Origin: Cervus elaphus
Lineage: Eukaryota > Chordata > Mammalia > Artiodactyla > Cervidae
NCBI RefSeq assembly: GCF_910594005.1
Contig: NC_057831.1
Location: forward strand, 42,986,001-43,050,000
Reading direction: 5' to 3'
Length of the DNA: 64,000 nt
Of this stretch, positions 44,690 to 57,060 are shown one piece after another; within the stretch, counting starts at the first letter, position 1; each line of letters opens with the position of its first letter. The position numbers and the translations under genes are program-made. The notes under the pieces were generated by a model. The model did no database searches. It was not told where the DNA came from and worked only from the letters and a program-made list of their open reading frames with translations.

Positions 44690-45410
44690 GTTCCTTTTTA
44701 AAATGATGTGAAGTGTACATGCTTTAAAATGTCTAGATACTAACTTTGCAATTTTGCCAAGGTAGCACAGCTGTTTAACCAATGCCCTCTCACAATATCA
44801 ATATTTCCATCCATCAGAATGTATCCTGATGTCTTTTTTGAAACAATTTCCTCTAGTCCTACTACAGGGACAATCCCTGTTCTTATATATTTTTCTTTAT
44901 CTTAGTTTTTCCTGTTCTTGAGCTTCAGATATAGTAAGTTTATTGAGTCTTATTTCTTTTGGTCAAAATTAAATCTGTGAGATACATCTATGATGATATT
45001 TGTATCAAAAGAGTTTTCCTTTTGATTGCCCAGCAATATTGCGTTGTATGACGATATCACAGTTTGCCAGTCTTTCCTCTAGGTGATAGAATTTGGGTTG
45101 TTTATAGTTTTCCACTATTGTGAATAAAGTTGCTATGAATTTTTGTATACAAGTGTTTGTGTAAACATACATTTTCTTCTCTTGGAAGCGGCAATGCTCG
45201 ATAGTATGGAAAGTGTATGATTAACACACAAGAATGACCAAACTGTTCTCCAAAGCATCTGTACAAGTTTGCATTCCCACTATTATTTATGAGATTCCAG
45301 TTGATCCACATCCTCAGCAGCATTTGGTAGTGTAAATCTTTTTAATTTAGCCACTCATTTGTTTGGGACAGTTCAGAGTTATGCTTGATGTCCAAATTTC
45401 ATTCTCTTTC
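44690..45410 (-). repeat. Old L1 fragment
   Basis: tttgcattcccactattatt and gttgatccacatcctcagca are antisense L1 ORF2 end/3' landmarks. Heavily diverged. Confidence 0.65.
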
Positions 45411-45439
45411 TCTCTTCAGTGAGAATATTTGAATTCTAC

Positions 45440-46345
45440 TCTCTTACCAAATTTTAGTTATAAAATATAGTGTTAGCAACAATAATCCCCATGTTATCTA
45501 TTATTAATAGATTCTCAGACCTCATTCATCATATATCTGAAAGTTTATATCCTTTTACTAAGCTCTCTCTATTCCCCTTTTTATCCCACAGCCCCTGGCA
45601 ACCATTTTTCTACTTTATTCTCTATTTCTGTAAATTTGACTTTTTAATTTTTTATTTATTTTTTATATTCCACTTATAAGTGATACTGTGTTGTATTTGT
45701 CTTTCTCTGTCTGGCTTATTTCACTTAGCATTAATGAAATAATTACAGGTTCATGTATTTTGTCACAAATGGCAGGGTTTCCTTCTTTTTAAAGACTAGT
45801 ATTACATTATATACATTACTTTTTTCTTCCATTGATGGACACTTAGATTATTTCCATACCTTGGTTATTGTGAAATCATGAATAATGAATGCTTCAATGA
45901 ACCCAGGAGTACAGATAATGCTTTAAGCTACTTATTTTGTTTGGATTCCCTGGTGGCTAAGATGATAAAGAATCTGTCTGCAATGCAGAAGACCTGGGTT
46001 CAATCCCTGGGTCAGGAAGATCCCCTGGAGAAAGGAATGGCAACCTACTCCAATATTCTTGCCTGGAGAATTCCATGGACAGAGGAGACTGGTGGGTTGC
46101 ATGGGGTTGCAAAGAGTCAGACACAACTGAGTGATTAACACTTTCTCTTTCAGAGGTGGGATTGATAGATCAAATGGTCATTCTACTTTTAATTTCTTGA
46201 GGAACCTCCATACTGTTTGACATAGTAGTTGTACCAGTCTACATTTCCACCAACAGTATACAAGTGTTCCCATTTCTCCATATCCTTGTCAACATTATTA
46301 TCTCTTCTTTCTTTGTAATGGGCATCTTAACTGGTGTGAAGCCAG
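45440..46345 (-). repeat. Second old L1 fragment, split by a SINE
   Basis: ttccacttataagtgatact, the tgtctggcttatttcactta block, and after the SINE ttgaggaacctccatactgt and ccaccaacagtatacaagtg are in order. It covers the same L1 region as the fragment to its left, so it is a separate insertion. Confidence 0.7.
45940..46153 (+). mobile_element. Bov-tA SINE nested in old L1
   Basis: Head ggattccctggtggctaaga, end gacacaactgagtgattaac with a cactttctctttc tail. Confidence 0.88.
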
Positions 46346-46729
46346 TTTAATTCTTAATAGTGCTCCTTTTGTTCTTAAGATTGTTCCAGTTTGGACAGTG
46401 AATTACATGGTCAATCTGGCTAATCAGGGACTCTGGTACGACCTATGCCCTAGTGGAAGTGGTAAAAGAGTCATGACTGCAAGTGCCAGGAGCTATTTGA
46501 GGGCAGAAGAAACATGGAAGGTCATATAATCCAGATATGCTACTGAGAGAAACAGTTTCTGCACACTTTCTCCAGTGAGAGTCCATGCTTTCTCCAGTGA
46601 GAGTTGGAAGCAGCTGAGCAAACTGCTAACCAATTTATGTCATTAAGAGTCATCACTATTAGAAGAAATATAACTAGAATCAACAAATAGTGTAAGGTTG
46701 GAGATTCCTTAATAGCTAAAGCTCTTTGT
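46346..46729. other. Low-copy DNA with a 23-bp tandem duplication
   Basis: No gene seen. tttctccagtgagagt occurs twice in direct order near 46565 and 46589. Confidence 0.5.
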
Positions 46730-47290
46730 GAGTTTCCAGCATGGCAAACATGTTATTTATGCTGCATAAAAAATTTCCAAAAGCTTGGTGGCTTGAAGTA
46801 ACACATAATTATTATCTCACTGCTTCTGAGGGCAGGAGTCTAGGCATTACATAACTGGATTTACTCCGTCAGGGTCTTACTAGGCTGCAAAGTGCCGGCA
46901 GACTGACTTCTCATCTGAAGACTTAACTAGAGAATTCACTTCCACATTCACTCAGGTTATTGGTAGAATTCATTTCCTTGTAGCTGTAGGACTTGCACTC
47001 TGCTTGTATTGCTCTTATTGGCTGGAGGTCACTAGATCTAAGAGACTGCCCACTCTTCTCTGCCAGACAGATAGGCAGCTTACAACATGGCAGCTTGATT
47101 CTTTAAGGCCAGCAGGACAGCAAAAGCTATCAACTGGCAAGCTGAAGTATTATATAATATAATACAGGAGTGATATCTCAACATCTTTGCCTTATTTTAC
47201 TGATTATAAGTAAGTCATGGGTCCCACCTACTCTCACACTTGAGCTACACAAAGACATGAATTTCAGGAGGTGGGAATCATGGGACCACC
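46730..47290. repeat. Possible old interspersed repeat, family uncertain
   Basis: gctgcataaaaaatttccaa, tggtggcttgaagtaacaca and a late gtcccacctactctcacact block follow an old mammalian repeat layout, similar to 34.9-35.2 kb. Family not assigned. Confidence 0.45.
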
Positions 47291-47910
47291 TTAGAATTAG
47301 TTCTTTTCCATATACCACAATATTATGTTAACAGGGCATTAAAATTACTAATTTTTTGGTTGTCTACACTTCTCTTAGGAGGAAAAAAGAACAGTTTTCA
47401 AGATGGAAATTGGGATAGAGACTTGAGCTTTGTATTATATTTTTAATTTTAACCAATGGCTTAGTTTTCCAGGGAATTCTATCTGTGTGTCTATCTATCT
47501 ATTTTACATTTTTTCCATACTTAGTATCAATCTTATTCTTCCAAACGTCTTCTAATATTTCTTCTATTAGGCCATGGTCAAATTGCATTAAACTTTTCTT
47601 GATTATCTTAGTTCACAGGAATTTCTCTCTTCTCTTCAAGTCAGAAGCATATGGTTTTGGATTCTGACTATCACTGTCAATATATCTGGGTGATATATGT
47701 AATGATGATGCATTGCATTTTGTTGGGTTGATAATTTGAAGGTGATTTTCCAGCTATAGTGATGGATTTATACTGGTCCATTCACAGTCTCTTCCCAATC
47801 CCCAGAATAAGTTACAGCAAATCTATGAGATGGCTACTAGGTTACTTTTATCCAATATTTGACCACTTTGTTATAGAATTCTTTTATAGTGTCTGTCCTT
47901 ATTATTCTGA
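47291..47910. other. Low-copy DNA, no gene seen
   Basis: AT-rich, with only 60-69-codon frames and no domain. Confidence 0.45.
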
Positions 47911-48132
47911 AAGTGAAAGTGTTAGTTGCTCAGTTATGTCTGATTCTTTGAGACTCCATGGGTTATAGCCCACCAGACTCTTCTGTTCATGGTATTTCCC
48001 AGGCAAAATTACTGGAGTGGGTGGCCATTTCCTTCTCCAGGGGATTTTTTCCAACCCAAGGATTGAACACATGTCTCCTGTGTCTCTTGCACGGCAGTCA
48101 GATTCTTTACCTGCTGAGCCATCAGGGAGCCT
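47911..48132 (-). mobile_element. Bov-tA SINE
   Basis: Minus strand, from a gtgaaagtgttagttgctca tail to a tRNA-like head (gctccctgatggctcagcag in minus sense). It has an insertion (tgtgtctcttgc) in the head region. Confidence 0.87.
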
Positions 48133-49544
48133 ATTACATTCCAAATATAATTATTATTCTGGGTCTTGTTATATTCCAAATTTGGGGCCTCTTTCTCTCC
48201 CATGTTTATTAATGGCCTTATGAAACTCTGCAGGGGGAAAAATGTTCAGGGTCCTAGTTTATATTTTTAGGTAGCAGAAAGCTTTTTTACAATGCCTTCC
48301 AGAAAAGTTTTAATTATGCAAGTTCCTCATTATATAACTCCAATGGGAAAGCTATATTCTTTAAGGGACACTCTGGTACTTCATTTTTAAGGTCCATTTC
48401 CCTAAAATTAATATGAAATAGCATAACATATTCCCCTTCAAAGAATTACTTTCATGAATTTTCCCTGAGAGTATTTTAAAAATTACATATCATTACATAA
48501 ATAAAGGCATAGGCTTAACCTTGTGACTTTGTAATTTCAAACAAAATAAATAAGATATAGAGACCTACATTCTAATTCTGGTTTTACAACTGTGCATCTG
48601 GTTAGTCAACTACTGAAATTTGTTTTTATAAAATTGCATTCACTCATATTTTATTGTAACTCTAAGTTTTCTTTCTTCATTCTCAAGCTTGTATACGTGC
48701 TTATTTGAGAACAGGATAAGTCTGTTAAATTCACACCAGGAGTTTATACATATAAATTTGTGCTGGTCAGGAGGTATCGAAAGATGGAGAATTCCGACTA
48801 AGAGTAGTTAATTAGGAATCCCTTTTGAACAGAATTACTTCAAAGAGAATAGAGCCTCTCTTTGTTATCAACACCAAGAATACAAACCAGGACACCAAAA
48901 TCAATTAACAAGAATTTCAGGACTGACTCTAAAGAAAAAAAAAAATGTAAGTTACTTTCTCAGAAGTAAAAAGAGGTAGTCGTGAGGGAAGACCATAGTC
49001 TCTTTTGACATTAAGGTGCCAGAGGTTTGCATTTGAAGATCAAAATTGTCTAGCCAAATCTGAGGACATCCAGTACCTGACTTCTAAATTCCTGAGCTAC
49101 AGACATTCTTCCTGAATGCCTAGAATATTAGTGGATGGGAGATAGCAAGCGTATGTCCATCACTATTCTCAGTAGTGAACGTGCACACATCTGACAAGGC
49201 TGCTATCCAATCATTCGAGTGTGGCTAAAGGGGCTCATTTCTGACCTGCAGTCTGTTCCATACTGACTGCAAATATAGTTTGTCTTCTGGAGTCAGCAGG
49301 GCCACCCGTGGAGCCTATCACTCAGCAATCGGCAGAGACACAATCACTTTGCCTTCAATGTTGCATCACATTTTAAATCAAATTTATGCTCTCTACTTCT
49401 GGGAAACTTATGATCCCCCTACTGTTCATTTCTAAATTTCAGAAGGGCATCCCTGTCTTCTTTGCTCTTTTGCCAATTGATAAGGACCAGTAGAATCTTC
49501 AAGACCACCAGCACTGGCCCCTAGGCAACTGCTTTCCACAGTGT
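48133..49544. other. Low-copy DNA, no gene seen
   Basis: AT-rich. No repeat or coding signal that I can defend. Confidence 0.45.
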
Positions 49545-49685
49545 CCTTATTTCAGAACAAATGAAGAAAGATTCACACAAGGAAGTGACTTGCTTAAAGT
49601 CAAACATCAAAAGGCAGAGCTAAATGGTAACTCTGATTTCTAAACTTCTAGTTCCAAGGGCTTTCTCTGACTCCATGCTACATCA
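49545..49685 (-). repeat. MIR SINE relic
   Basis: gaagtgacttgcttaaagtc then a ggcagagctaaatggtaact block is antisense MIR. Confidence 0.6.
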
Positions 49686-51579
49686 GTGTGATCCCTTGGG
49701 TGAGCTTCATTCTGATGTTTTTTTGTAAGCATCCTACTATGATTGGCCCAATATGACCTTCTCAGCTCATTATTATCATTGACCCTTATTTGATGAACTT
49801 CATAAATGAGCAAAAAGTAAGGTAAATAATTATGGTTAGACATGTTGTTTTGAATTTGCTCAAATTAGTAATCTCATATTGTAAGGGTACTTTATAGAAT
49901 TAAAAAGCACATTTATATATTGGACCATTTTGATATATATATTTTTTCCATTAAGGCAACTTGGTGAACTCAGCAAAATGATTGGACCCAAAGGCTGACA
50001 ATGACTGAGGTAGCAGATTCATCTTGTCTTACAGAAATATCTATTTATTCAAGTGTAAGTGTGAAATGTTTAATATAACATCCTAGTTAACAGTGATGAC
50101 TTAGATATACTATCTAAACTTGCTTGCTTGTTTTTGCTTTAAACTTTTAAAATGCACATATTTAAAAAAATTATCCAAAGCCATTTCAAGTATAGGATTC
50201 ATTCAAATTCCCATTCCACTCTACAATCCAGTTATCAAAGGTTTTGGGTAATGCTGAAGTAACAATATTTAACATTGAACTGAAGTGTCGGACATTTAAT
50301 TTAGTATACACTTTACTTATGTCATGAAGAATTTTAAGCTTCTTATGACAGAAACTATAAGTAGAAAATCAAGCACATGCAAAAATTTAAAACCACAGAT
50401 CTATCAAGGCCAGGTTAGATGTTAATTGAATTTCACATTTACCTCTCAACTTCCAGGAAACAAAAGCCAAAAAATAAAAAAAAGGGAGAGAGAAATCATG
50501 TGTGCATTATATAATGTTTCTAAAATATCACTATCAAAAAGAATCAGGCGATATGAAAATGTTTTAGGCTTCTTAAGACAAGGATACATGGAAAGACTCG
50601 ACAAAAATGTATTGGAAATGGTTTACTCTTTCTTCCAGTAATTGAAAGGTTCTTTGGAGTATGGCAAAGTGGTAGCATGTTGTATTAAATATCTCCTGGA
50701 TAACTGCAATATGGAAGCCACATACTCCATATGCCTACTTAACCAAAATATTGGCATTTTTGAAAGACTAGAATAGATAATTTCTAATGTCTCTTTTAGT
50801 TCTAATCATTGACTCCGATTCATATGGAAGATATGAGTGAATAACATTTGTGAATCTCAGATTTAGATCTCTTTGATCCAGGCCTCCAAACACGGACAGA
50901 CCTACCTGAGCAGGGATCCAACAAATGAGGCATTGATGGGTTTAGTGACCTCCCTGGATGGCTCTTGCCTTCTGATGTTGCACTCAGTAAAATCAGGGTC
51001 CTCCTACTTGGAGTTTCTTCATTTCTGGCAATTCCCAAAGTCCTTCCTCCCTAGGATGCTCTCCTTCATTGCTCCAGAAGGCAAGCTACGGAATAAGTGC
51101 TTCCCAGAGGGAGGGAAAAGTTATTTGGAAGAGGCTGGACTCTGTCAGATAAGTAAAAACTTTTATAAACACCTGGCTTGGAACTGAGAGAGAAGAACGT
51201 TTTCAAATCAAAGTGCTAAATTAAGAAGCTTAATTTTGGTACTTCAGCTGACTGAGTTGTTTATGGGAGGGTTTATATTAACAATTCCCCCGAATCCACA
51301 AGGGATCAAGAGTGGAAACTGATAAGATAGCTTCAGCGGGAGGAAAGGACTGTCTCACGCCAGTAGCTCTGTCTTCAGAGAGCCTATGAGGAGTGCTGAG
51401 TGCAGGTCTGTTTTGGTCCCACGCTGGTACACAGATAGCTACAGCATACTGCCTTTCTCCATATGGTGCTCTCCTTGGAGGGGCAGAGCCTATACTTATG
51501 TTTCTTGACTTCTCCAATTTATCACTATAAATGCAAAAATGAAGAGAGAATTCTTTGCTGGGGGAAGGACATTGGTTTT
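49686..51579. other. Low-copy DNA, no supported gene
   Basis: GC rises around 50.87-51.2 kb and 51.28-51.5 kb. A 104-codon plus frame (50873-51187) and a 79-codon minus frame (51278-51517) show no recognisable domain. Confidence 0.4.
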
Positions 51580-51720
51580 GAACATAAAGGCATTAAACTG
51601 GGATTTATACTGTGAATCTAATTTCATATTCTAACAACTTGCAGAGGAAATTATTTGCTTATTCTGAAGCTGTTTTTCCCATCTGAAGATAGGAGTTAGA
51701 ACTTTTCTATGGTCTCCATC
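51580..51720 (+). repeat. MIR-like relic
   Basis: aattatttgcttattctgaa and gtttttcccatctgaagata resemble MIR in sense. Confidence 0.4.
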
Positions 51721-51829
51721 ATACTTTGTACTCCCAGAAGTTCCTTATTATATCATCTTAATGTTAAATATATTTCAAGAATAGCCCAGTATATGCATGT
51801 ACTGAAGTCCTAAAAATCAAATTTGGCAC

Positions 51830-52330
51830 TGGACTTAATAATTTTACTTTTTGGAAATTTACATAAAATAAGATATTTGCATAAGTATTTATATGTCAGA
51901 ATGTTTATTTCAATGTTATTTAAGTGGTAAAAGTTGGAAACAAACTAATCTCACAATAAAGTGATTGAATGTATAAATTATTGTTTACCCATATGAAGGC
52001 CTAAGAAATATTTTTTAAATTCAGACCACTGAAAAATATTTAATGACATAGAACATGTTCACAGAACTCCAAATATTAAAATCAGATTACCATCAGTAAG
52101 AAAGTATCTTAATTTTTTTTAAAGATAAAAATGAGTGTTAAAGATTTAAGTGTGTGAAATGGAATAGAAAAAACCCTAAGAACTCTATTTCAAAATTTCA
52201 TCTGTGTTTATTTCTGTTTTGGTAGTTGTTGGTAGTTTTTATTTATTATTAGAGTTTTCTATAATTTTCAATGTTTTTACAATGAAGGTTGATTCCTTTT
52301 GCAATCAGAAGTAAACATGAATTAATTTAA
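51830..52330 (+). repeat. Old LINE-like relic
   Basis: aaaagttggaaacaaactaa, then aaagtgattgaatgtataaa and a ttttctataattttcaatgt block near the right end resemble an old LINE 3' region. Family not resolved. Confidence 0.35.
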
Positions 52331-52698
52331 TTTAAATGTTGCTGAAAAAAAGAATGTATACACCCTCCATTTCTTTACTTTCCTACCTCCTAACAGGCTC
52401 AGAAACTTGAAAAAAACTTAAAGTATTATGACAAATAATATGCTCTCTCATAAGTTTCAAAACGTTGAGATCACCTCCACTTATTTTTTGAGTGAACCAT
52501 AGATGTCAGGGCTAAAAGATACTTCAGAAGCCCTCTGGTTTTCTCAGTTCATGTTATTGGGTCTCAGGAAAACTAATGGCTTGTCAACTATTATAAAACA
52601 ATGATCCAAGTAGTTACAAATATGGAGAATCTAAATTTTACAGACCCGATTCTCAACAAGGTATATAGCATAAACTCATCTGAAAGGAATGTAGTAAC
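52331..52698. other. Low-copy DNA, no gene seen
   Basis: Possible MIR trace near 52505-52590. Otherwise nothing. Confidence 0.4.
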
Positions 52699-52846
52699 GT
52701 AAATGCTGCTGCTGCTGCTGGGTCGCTTCAGTCCTGTCCAACTCTGTGTGACCCTATAGACGGCAGCCCACCAGGCTCCCCCATCCCTGGGATTCTCCAG
52801 GCAGGAACACTGGAGTGGGTTGCCATTTCCTTCTCCAATGTAAATG
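52699..52846 (-). mobile_element. Bov-A-type SINE with GCT tail
   Basis: Minus-strand unit: its GCT-repeat tail lies at 52706-52720 and its start (gagaaggaaatggcaaccca on the minus strand) at about 52837. gtaaatg flanks it (52699-52705, 52840-52846). Confidence 0.88.
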
Positions 52847-53799
52847 AAGTGAAACTAATAAATGATCTAATATTAAGGTACTTAAAAGTCTGGGACCATT
52901 CCTATCAATGTCAAGCAAAAAGCCTCACATGACTTTCTAATTACAAAGAGTACAAATGGAGTTCTTTGGCTTCATAACCCTTGGTGAATATGCAATGGTC
53001 CATTCCTCTAGTTTTCTGCAGAAGCTTACCTGGATATCATGGTACCTAAAATGCTTTCCTTTAAATCATTTAGCAATCTAACTAAAAAGGCGGCTTTTCA
53101 TTATTGAGTTTGGACAATTCTGTGAACTTACCTCTATCTATAAGCTCATGATACATTTCCTGATCTTGAGGTGTTGCAGCTCAATGACCGTGCCTTGACC
53201 ACTGTGGCTCGTGTTTGTCCCTGGGACACAACTCACATGGGGCGCAGTGTGGCAACATCCAGAAGGATCACAAGAACCACACAACTGCTTTGGCACCCCT
53301 TCAAGAACTGCTTAGGAAGGCGCTCATGATTGCTGACCATCTGGTTGGAAACCCTGGCAATAATTTGTTTAATAGTATAGTTAATATGATGTCTGTTAGA
53401 AGGAAGAATTTTGCGGGATTGTAATCACCAGGGTAGTCCATGTTAGGTAGACTCCTACTATTATCTTTGTTTTCACTTGCTCATTAGTTTCTGGGAAATT
53501 AATTCTGGGCTATCATCTTTCATAGTCAATGTTTTCTTATTAGAAATTAGAATTCAACATAACCTTAATTTATAATCTTAAATGTTAGGAGACAAGATGA
53601 GTTAAAAGGATAACATAGAATTAACAAATTTTAATGCATCTAAGGATTTTAGAAATTATAGGAGCCATTAGTCCTGATATTTTTCAACATGATTCCAAAT
53701 ATGAAAAGTTTTCAAGGACCTAAATACTTCAAAATATATTTACTTATTATAGTGACTAGAAATAATGTGTACCTTAATTAAATGTTATCTCGGCTAGCA
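52847..53799. other. Low-copy DNA with an unassigned GC-richer patch
   Basis: The 53170-53420 stretch is GC-richer than its surroundings and open for 69 codons on the plus strand (53215-53424). The product resembles nothing I recognise. The flanks are AT-rich, without poly(A) or duplication signs that would mark a retrocopy. Confidence 0.4.
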
Positions 53800-53920
53800 T
53801 CTTATACCAAAGATTGAGAAACTGAAGCTTAGGAAGAGGAAGGAACATTCCTAAGGCCATATTGGCAGAATGGGACCCAGTGTCTCATTTTTAGACCTCA
53901 GTTCCATCTGCTTTCTTTTA
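53800..53920 (-). repeat. MIR SINE relic
   Basis: gattgagaaactgaagctta then a cctaaggccatattggcaga block is antisense MIR. Confidence 0.6.
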
Positions 53921-54428
53921 GGCTAATCATACTTGCTCACACTTGAAAGGTTTTTGGCTCCTGGGGGCTGGGGGAAATACAAAAACATTTTTTGTTATTG
54001 TTGTTGCAATTTTTAGCACTCTTCACTTTACATATTTTTATACAATGTTTAAAGGCTACACTCTATTTACAGTTATTACAGAATATTGACTATATTCCCC
54101 TATATATTTTACTATATAGTAAAATATGTCCTTGTAGTCTATCTTAAATCTGTTAGTGTGTCCCTCCCAATCTCCACCCCTATATTGCCCTACCCTCCAA
54201 CTGGTAGTCGCTAGTTTTTCCTGTCTATGCGTGACTCTGTTTTTATTTTTGCTATGTTCACTTGCTTGTTGTATTTTGGGATTCCACATATAAGTGATAT
54301 TATACAGTATCTGTCCCTTCTCTGTCTGACTTATTTCACTTTGCATAATGCCCTTCAAATCCATCCACTTTGCTGCAAAGAATAAAAATTTCATTCCTTT
54401 TTATAACTGACTAGTATTCCCTTGTGTG

Positions 54429-54429
<1 letters not shown>

Positions 54430-54465
<36 letters not shown>
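54430..54465. repeat. (AT)n microsatellite in L1
   Basis: About 17 AT units within the antisense L1 3'UTR/ORF2 end. Confidence 0.95.
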
Positions 54466-54466
<1 letters not shown>

Positions 54467-54757
54467 CATCTTCTTTGCCCATTCATCTGTTGATGTATAC
54501 TTAGGTTGCTTCTATGTCTTCCTAATTGTACTAATGCTGTTCAGAACATTGGGGGTTGATTATGTTTTTGAATTAGTGTTTTGGTTATTTTCCCTCAGAT
54601 ATATACACAGGAGTGGAATTGTTGGGTCATATGGTAGTCCTGTTTTTAGTTTTTTTACCTCCATATTGTTTTTGACAGGGCTGCACCTATTTACATTTTC
54701 ACCAACAGTATTGCAAGGGTTCCCTTTTCTCCACAGTCAATATCTGCAAATCAATGT

Positions 54758-55430
54758 GTGATACATCACATTAACAAACTGAGGAATGAAAACCATATAA
54801 TCATCTCAATAGATGCAGAAAAGTTTTTTGATAAAATTCAATATCCATTTATGATAGAAAGTCTCCAGAAAGTGGGAATAAAGGAAATGTACCACAACTT
54901 AATAAAGACCACATATGAAAAACCTCCAGCTAACATCATTCTCAACTGTGAAAAGCTGAAAGCATTTCCTCTTAAAAGAGGAATAGGATAAGGATGCTCA
55001 CACTCATCACTTTTATTCAGCATAGTTTTGGAAGTCCTAGTCTTGGCAATTAGACAAGAAAAAGAAATAAAAAGAATCTAAGTTGGAAAGAAAGAAGTAA
55101 AACTGTCAGTATCTGCAGATAACATGATACTATATATAGAAAGATCCTAGATAGCACTAGAAAGTGACTAGAGCTCATTAATGAATTTGGTAAAATTGCA
55201 GAATATAAAACTAATAGACATAAATTTGTTGCATTTCAAAAGTAACCATGAACTTCAGAAAGAGATGTTAAGGAAACAGTCCCATTTCCATTGCATCAAA
55301 ATGGATAAAATACCTAGAAATAAATGTACTTACGGAGGTAAAAGATTGTACTCCAAAAACTGTAAGGTACTGATGAAAGAAATTCAAGGCAATATAAGCA
55401 GATGGAAAAATATACAGTGTTCTTGAACTG
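54758..55430 (+). pseudogene. L1 ORF2 reverse transcriptase relic (inverted piece)
   Basis: Starts with the HHINKLRNENHIIISIDAEK block (motif A Asp present). NIILNCEKLKAFPL (near 54930-54975), the LVLAIRQEKEIKRI-like stretch and a motif-C stretch follow. At motif C the usual FADD reads SADN (near 55113), so a catalytic Asp is lost. Stops at 54989 and 55148 and frame changes follow. Confidence 0.82.
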
Positions 55431-55802
55431 GAAAAATTCTTATTGTTAAAATGACCATATTGCCCAAGATAATATACAGACTCAATGCAATATTTATTAA
55501 AATTCCAATAGAATTTTCACAGAACAAGAACAAATAGTTTTAAAATTTGTATAGAAACGAAAAAGACTGAATAGCCAAAACGATCTTGAGAAAGAAGAAC
55601 AGAACTGGAGGAGTCATGATCTCTGACATCAGAATATACTACAAAGTCTACAGCAATCAAAACATTATGGAATTGGCATAAAAACAAGCACATAGATCAA
55701 AGGAAGAGGGTACGGAGCCCAGATATAAACCCACACACTTATGGGCAAGTATTAATAATATATAAGAAAAGAATCAACATTTACAGTGGAGAAAAGACAG
55801 TC

Positions 55803-56559
55803 ACCAAGTTCCTGATTTAGGTTTCCCTTTTTAAATTATTTCAAACGCAGAATAGAAGTGGTGGTGATGAACATAATCTATTGCATACTCTCTTTTGTTC
55901 TTATGAATTCTCTCAACATATGTAGGAGTATCATGACTAGGCCCTGACAGATACGGAGAGAGAGGCGGGTATGGAAAATAGACGTGGTCTGCTTTGCGTT
56001 GTTTTGAAATGTCACTTTCAGGTTGCCCTGCCACAGCGGGTAACTTCGGCAAAATCTCTCAAGAAATCTGAACAAGGTAAAGAAAATTTCCTGTGGAAGA
56101 GAATGCAGAAAGCACAAAGTAAAATGAAAGAAGAAAGAATGTTAGGTCTCTTAATGATTGCAGAGAGTAAAATAAGAGATTATTCTTTTGATGTAGTGGT
56201 CACATTTTTACAGTTTTGTTAAAAGATTGTTTTCCCTCAAAGAAGTTGGTTGATACAGGCACTCCCACTCCCACTCAACTGAATCTACTTCTCCTTGATG
56301 GCTTAGGTCTTAGTCAAACATATTTTATCAATATAAGCCATGAAAAAAACACTAATTCACATTTCTCTAGATGTTAATCTTAAAATAATTATAGACTTTC
56401 TGATCATTAGATTTGGGATACAAAACAGGAGAGGAAAATGACATGAGCAATTGGAATGTGTCATTCTTGAGACAGGAGCCATTAAAGGTGTTAGAGACAC
56501 AGATGTGAATAACGGAGACTTCTGTTGTATAGTTCAGAGGAAAAAGTTATCCATGCAGT
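55803..56559. other. Low-copy DNA, no gene seen
   Basis: An 83-codon plus frame (55971-56222) overlaps antisense frames. No recognisable product. Confidence 0.45.
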
Positions 56560-56780
56560 TAGTTTTCATTGACTTCTGAGCATTGCGGTAAACAATTTCT
56601 ATGCATTATTTTATTTGATCATCAGAAAAATATTATGTGGTTGCTATTGTTTTCACTATTTTGGGGGGTGAAGGAACTAAGACTAACAACAGTTTTAAAG
56701 AACATTCAGAGACACACGGCTTACGGCAGACCTCAAGTTCAAACCTTTCTGATTCCACCATTCATGTCCTTAATAATTCT
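56560..56780 (-). repeat. MIR-like relic
   Basis: cattattttatttgatcatc then a gtgaaggaactaagactaac block in antisense MIR order. Confidence 0.5.
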
Positions 56781-56869
56781 GCAATGCAGCGGTTTGTTGA
56801 CAGTGGAAGAATGTAAAAAATACTGGTTGGTTTTTAAGAATTAATAAAGCTGTTGAACTTATCTCAAGT

Positions 56870-57060
56870 CTAAACAAGGTGATGCATAGTAGTAAATTAA
56901 AGTATAAGAGAAGGAAGCAAACAGTGATATCAAAACTGAGCTTTGAAGAATAAGAAGATCATCAAGCATTGCAAACAGGGTCAAAGGCATGTGCAAAGTT
57001 CTGAAATAACATGGTGTACTTGAAGAATGGTCAATTGTGAATATGACACAATAAGGTGCA
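56870..57060 (+). repeat. L2-like relic
   Basis: A purine-rich stretch with aaaactgagctttgaagaat and ggcatgtgcaaagttctgaa resembles L2. Confidence 0.45.

Larger units (their letters stand above)
53985..55802 (-). mobile_element. Old L1 with inverted 5' segment
   Basis: Left piece (53985 to about 54737) is L1 3'UTR and ORF2 end in antisense (ttttatacaatgtttaaagg, then the ctgcacctatttacattttc and ccaacagtattgcaagggtt blocks). Right piece (about 54738-55802) is L1 ORF2 reverse transcriptase in sense. Both belong to one minus-oriented L1 whose 5' part was inverted, with about 0.6 kb lost at the junction. It is older than the 58.3-kb copy. I found no convincing target duplication. Confidence 0.8.

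Noticed and set aside
46730..47290. Endogenous retrovirus LTR
   Set aside because: I could not find TG...CA ends, a paired LTR, a primer-binding site or retroviral coding. Left as an unclassified old repeat.
53215..53424. Small conserved protein gene
   Set aside because: 69 codons, no upstream promoter or splice evidence and no recognised family. Kept only as a finding to check.
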